From Stratiolaelaps scimitus (lineage: Eukaryota > Arthropoda > Arachnida > Mesostigmata > Laelapidae), in the NCBI GenBank assembly GCA_019614645.1, contig JABWDB010000007.1:1860001-1924000 (forward strand): a stretch of 64,000 bases of DNA. Direction: 5' to 3'. The notes under the pieces are model-generated. The model did no database searches. It was not told the origin of the DNA and saw only the letters and a list, made by a program, of their open reading frames with translations. The first letter of the stretch is position 1. Every line of letters starts with the position of its first letter. This document shows, one piece after another, positions 59,439 to 64,000 of this stretch. The translations under genes were made by a program, and so were the position numbers.

Positions 59439-62400
59439 AAATGAAGTGCCCGTACAATCATGGGTAAGTTGAACTTCCGAGCATTTGACTAAGTGAACAA
59501 AAAAAGACCGAGTCCACAATCTGCTAATGTATTTAGGTAGATCTATTGTACATGACGGCATCTCGCATAACGAATCTCATATCTTAATTTGCCATGAAGC
59601 CCGAGAAGGAGAATTGATAACAGTTATTATCTATTTAGTTCGAGCATTTGCCTCGATTGAATTCACCCGATCTCGTCTATCTCTGTTATGGGATATGGTA
59701 TCTCTATGTTTCATTGAACGAATGAGCATATCACCTTCACGAGTAGTGTAGGTAATAGCTGCAATGAGCGGAGGGTCACTCCTTAGGTAAACATATTATG
59801 AGCAGGGTAGCGTATTTAGGAAGATCCGCATGAATAGTCTTTATACTTTTTGTTGATATCATGAAAGTTATACTTGAATAGAATGAGCAAAAAATGCCCT
59901 TAGCTGTGAGAGTCGTAATGATTCTCCTGGGAAGGTGTCACCGCCAATCTAACTCTCATCTATGATGAAATTCAACACAGCCCTTGGGAAGAATCTACGT
60001 AGGTATAATATTAACATTAAAGTAAGATGCGTCGTAGCCACGGGGACGCGGGGGGTGGGGACCCACCTGGACAAACCAGAATCGCTTGCTGGGGATTTCG
60101 GCTACAAATAATCAACATTTACCAGTGGCAAATATTCAAAAGCAAATCAAGTGAACTGTTTGCTGCCGAGTGCAGCTTTCGAATTCGAAATTCGATGTTT
60201 GAAGGATGCGCCACCGCTCGAGGCGATGCTGAAATCAAATCTGAAATTATCTATTCAATCAAATATATTTATGTTCCGGTAGGATGCTTCTCGTGTGAAT
60301 GTCTAGCGTGAATAAATAATTGGGCCAACCACACTTACAGGGCGTGGTCTCTCGAAAATTTGGACAATATTGCCAGTTGGATTGCACTCAATGAGGATAA
60401 CGGTAGGTGATTATATCGGAATGAGGTCATGCTTTGTAAAATGTAAATTCAAGCAATTTTTTTCTCATGTAGAGATATGTGTTTATTTGTGACAATCACG
60501 ACGATTTCAACGTTCATTTTATCGTTTGATCTATGCAGCTTAGTATGCTCTGAGATAAAAACAACGGCTTAATGTTTCAGTACTTATTCTTGACCGGAAG
60601 TTCATCGACAACACTGTGGATTCTCAAAGGTAGCTCACGCTTGATGTTGATTAGGTAGCACAATTGAAGCTATGTTTGATTATCTATGTTACAGTTATAA
60701 TTATTATTCATATTATCTATTATTTTTGTTTGCAAGGGCTTTAACCTATTTGCACCGAGATCTCTGCTGAGCGTGTCGAATCATGAACCGGCGGGGGCCA
60801 CGTCACATGTTGCCATTGAAATATTACTGTTGTTCGTAAAAGCGAGACACATCTAAACATAGATGATCAATCATTGTATTACCAGATAACGTCGTATGCA
60901 TACGGATACAGGGATAAGGTTTGCAAATATGATTCGTGTACTCTATGCATTGTGCCTTTGAAAGCAGTACTCTTGGGGCTGGCGACCCACTTCACCATAA
61001 TCAAGCGTATATAGAGAAACATATAAAAACATATAAAAACAACATTTTTTATTGAGACATTCATCATTTATGCTACTATTTAATCAAAGACCATACGAAC
61101 AGATAAAATCACCTATTTACATATAAAATAAATAGATGCCAACTTACACTTATCTTTGTGAGACGGATGAAACTTGCAAAATAGATACGAGTTGAAATGG
61201 CCGAATTGGACAGCAACGTTGAAGTCCGTTGAGAATTATATTTGTTCTGTCACTTTGGATTTTATTATTATTACTATTATTCTTATTCTATAATTATCAT
61301 TATTAATATTATTATACTATGGGGTACAATACAACAGCTATCTCAGACGTCCACGGCTTAGTTACCATGATATCGGATAAGCATACTCCGGCTCAAAATG
61401 ACGTAACATAAAATATTTAGAGACATATTATATACAAAATGTATATATCATATATTATGTATGTATATATCATATAAGTCTTATTCCATAACTCCTCCGA
61501 GTAATGCCTTTTATGGATCGGATATGACCATGTGTACAAGTGTCGCTTACGAACAAGATCCCTACGCGTGTGTTCAAATCAGGTTGGCATCGGCTATGAT
61601 TGAGAGGATGAACGATCCGTTCTTCCGCTTCTTCGGTAAGATGGCCACCGATGACAAGGCCTCCTTGGACAGCGTAGAGGTCATTCAGCGGTTCAAGAAC
61701 AGTGCTGAGTTCCGACAACTGGCGAAGGAAATGCACGAGGAAGATCCACAATTATATGAGGACATGCTTCTCGACAGGGATGACGATGACGAAGTGCTCA
61801 GGAGGTCAGCAGAATGCAGCATAGACATACTTCAGATTTCAGATACGAACCGCGAGACAATAGTTGCGATTCAAGAGATCTTAGCTCAATTCAAATCTGG
61901 CTATATTCGTTGAAATGAATAATAATAATCCTCATTAATGAATAATTCGGCATTGATTTGAAGACGTATGTACTTGGCACTATAATCAATCAGTGAGAGC
62001 AGCCTTTCTGTAAATAATGTCCATAAAAACGAAGTCAGCTGTCGTGGATATCGGTAGGCTGAAGCAATGCAACATCCGAGGCACTACATAAACTATAGTA
62101 GCATGTCTAAATCGAACACCTAGGGAGCATATGAAGGATGACGCCGCACGGTTATTCTCTCATTTGGGTACAATTTTCGCGTCAGCGGAAGAGAACGTGT
62201 TGTTTGGTATATTATACTGTATGATACAGCACCGTTAACTATCGCCATTCGCAGGTTCTACGGGCTGCATTATCAGGACGTGCTTGCTGATCGTATTCTA
62301 CCATATGCTGATAGCGTCCGTGCGATAGCCAAGTCCCGACCTGCTCTTCGTAAGCTCGACCAGGATCAAGTGAAGATCGCCATCGAACCTGCTCCAGCAA

Positions 62401-64000
62401 AGGTCGACGAACTAACTAACCAGGAAGATCACGTTAGTCAGCGAGATGGCACAGACACCCTTGATACTGTGGTTGCCAACGACATCCTGCAGGACATCCT
62501 GTATAATCAGGAGAACGGGCGAGCAGATTTAACAAATGAAGATCCCGTTCAAAATAGTTACGAGTCACAAGAAGACGCCGGCAAACAAAGGCAAGATGAT
62601 CGTACCTCTCGAAAGCGGAAGCGAGAACGCGGTGAGACGGAACGACTCCTGCCGCTGCGGAGCAGGCACAAGGACTACTTTGACCGCGACTTGAACCAAG
62701 TGCTGGACGGTACGTTGGTATCGGATCGATTAAGTCATTATGTTACGATTGTTCAGATCTTGGTCAACTGATACACCTGCAAATTTAGGTTAACGATTGC
62801 TAGTGGGGCCCGAGCTAGCGGTTCAAATGCTACCGTCTACACTTTGTAGGTGTATACGGTAGCAGTTTTTGTCAGAGTAATGCGGGAAACCCGATCAGAC
62901 GTAGATTGTCCCTGCGCGGTGGGAGCCGGCTCAGAGAGGGGGGCCAGCCTAACCCACAAGAAAGTTCTTGATCAGTCTACAGCTGAGCTGCATGACTTGA
63001 GCACAAGATACAGGTTGGCATTGAACTTGTTTCAATGCATAGGGGGGCAGCCGTGTGCGTCTCAGGTGGATTTGCATCTCGGGAATTTTGCTCTACCTGA
63101 CCCAATAGACGTACTGCTCGAACGATGCCATTACACTAATGCCTCTATTCCTTAGTGTTATTCTCGGGTTACCAATGAAAAATGTTTATTTTTTCTGTCC
63201 TGCCCCCGAAGGCACAAAGGCCGAATTGCAGGAGGCGAATCTGCGAAGCTCGTACCTCTCCCATTTGGTCACGGTCATCAAGCACATTATAAAATACAAC
63301 ATCCCCAAACAAAAGTGGCCCGAGTTCCTTCAGCGCTTCGAGCTCCAGGAGCTGATTGCCTTCTTGGAGCGAGAAGGTGAGTTTCTGCTTTTTTCTGTGC
63401 CAGAGGTTTAATGTTAAGGCTACAAAGGCTTCCGTTTGGGGGATGACACAGTCGTGTGAGACTCATACTCACACGAAAAGCCGTGGACCTCAATAACTTC
63501 TGATTGGATTTTACAATTAGCCTAGTTACTAGGTAGACGTAAAGGCTTTATTGGCTCGTTAATGGAACGGCAATTTCACAGTTGTTAAGTTCTCACATCG
63601 CGGAGATTGAATCCTCGGCCTCGTCACTAGCGTTCACGACACACTGTGCTATGGAGGTGAGGGCCCATGAGGCAGTTGCTACGCATACTGTCTTTCGTTC
63701 TCCACTCAAGGAGAGTTATGGGAGAAAATTCTGTTTATGTCACTCGGTCGGCATTACAGGTGAAAGAATCGAGATACCCCCCGAACCGGTACTCACGTGT
63801 CCGCGGCCGTGGGACATTGGCTTCCAAATGATCCATCATGGCAGGCCGTTCCTCGACCGATCTGGTCAAAGGCTCACCATCGAGTGTGACGACGGCTTCG
63901 TTCTTCGGGGACCTTCAGAGATGTATTGTGAAAACGGGAAATGGATGACCAGGGAGAACCGAATGCCGACCTGTGAGGACGTCAGGGGCCATATCTGCGA
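59439..64000 (+). CDS. Partial multi-exon gene: charged Cys-poor region followed by a CCP domain
   Basis: Phase-consistent exon chain: 59439-59463, 59541-59747, 60341-60402, 60581-60629, 61583-61804, 62255-62709, 63212-63376, 63760-64000 (runs off the window). The last four exons are the most secure: open throughout, good splice sites, clear codon character. They encode an acidic/amphipathic stretch (RLASAMIERMNDPFFRFFGK, later HEEDPQLYEDMLLDRDDDDE). Next comes a hydrophilic region with a furin-like RKRKRERG, then a helical segment (SYLSHLVTVIKHIIKYNIPK). The final exon is a CCP module (VLTCPRPWDIGFQ, LTIECDDGFVLRG, MYCENGKW, PTCED). About 280 residues before it contain no cysteine. The first four exons are weaker. 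The 5' end is unknown; exon 59439 has the same phase as the 57098-57301 CCP exon, so this may be a longer isoform of that gene. The protein is not recognised. Confidence 0.55.
63538..63660 (-). mobile_element. Family B SINE copy with box B
   Basis: In an intron of the last gene. Plus strand: GTAAAGGCTTTATTGGCTCG, GGAACGGCAATTTCACAG, TTGTTAAGTTCTC, then GGAGATTGAATCCTCGGCCT, which is the complement of a box B. It matches the reverse complement of the reference copy at 23972-24118 in order and spacing. Confidence 0.7.

Noticed and set aside
62850..63155. An additional exon between 62709 and 63212
   Set aside because: The possible acceptors at 62849 and 62875 give phases that do not fit the donor at 62709; direct splicing 62709 to 63212 keeps the frame.

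Overview
This is a eukaryotic nuclear window. The genes have short exons, GT-AG introns and AATAAA signals, and long (AT)n tracts and tRNA-like SINE copies are scattered throughout. Moderate GC content, introns of 0.1-4 kb with one of 13 kb, and the sequences of the two recognisable proteins point to an arthropod. A mite or tick is my best guess, but nothing here fixes the species.

Layout. (1) 235-7742, plus strand: a ten-exon gene for a long, disordered, Ser/Thr-Pro-rich, basic protein, probably nuclear, which I cannot name. (2) 10188-12523, minus strand, with a non-coding 5' exon near 13.2-13.3 kb: a complete six-exon YEATS4/GAS41 orthologue, a histone-acyl reader of the TIP60/SRCAP-type complexes. 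Genes 1 and 2 converge and may share a bidirectional poly(A) region near 9.44 kb. (3) 14864-24757, plus strand: a complete eleven-exon glucose-6-phosphate isomerase gene with all catalytic residues. (4) 24758-44015: about 19 kb with no gene I can confirm, holding one plausible terminal exon (28851-29019), GC-rich triplet-repeat patches and repeats. (5) 44016-58158, plus strand: a small secreted protein made of a signal peptide, one sushi/CCP domain and an acidic tail, with a 13 kb first intron. (6) 59439-64000, plus strand: a phase-consistent chain of exons for a cysteine-poor, charged protein that leads into a second CCP domain and runs off the window.

Three dispersed retroposed families recur. 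Family A is tRNA-like (three copies). Family B is a tRNA-derived SINE with a TTTACC-type tail (six copies or fragments). Family C is a short, poly(A)-tailed, 5'-truncated element (four copies, three of them with 12-15 bp target-site duplications visible by eye). Other structures are a perfect 25-bp inverted repeat at 37.5 kb, a 111-bp duplication at 55.4/56.1 kb and a 74-bp tandem unit at 29.5 kb.

The genes do not form a pathway. GPI is a glycolytic housekeeping enzyme, YEATS4 a chromatin reader, and the CCP genes are secreted or extracellular. The two CCP loci lie next to each other, and compatible splice phases leave open that they are one gene with alternative ends. I found no convincing sign of an undescribed system. 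The most unusual observations are the family C retroposon, the perfect hairpin and the CCP locus.
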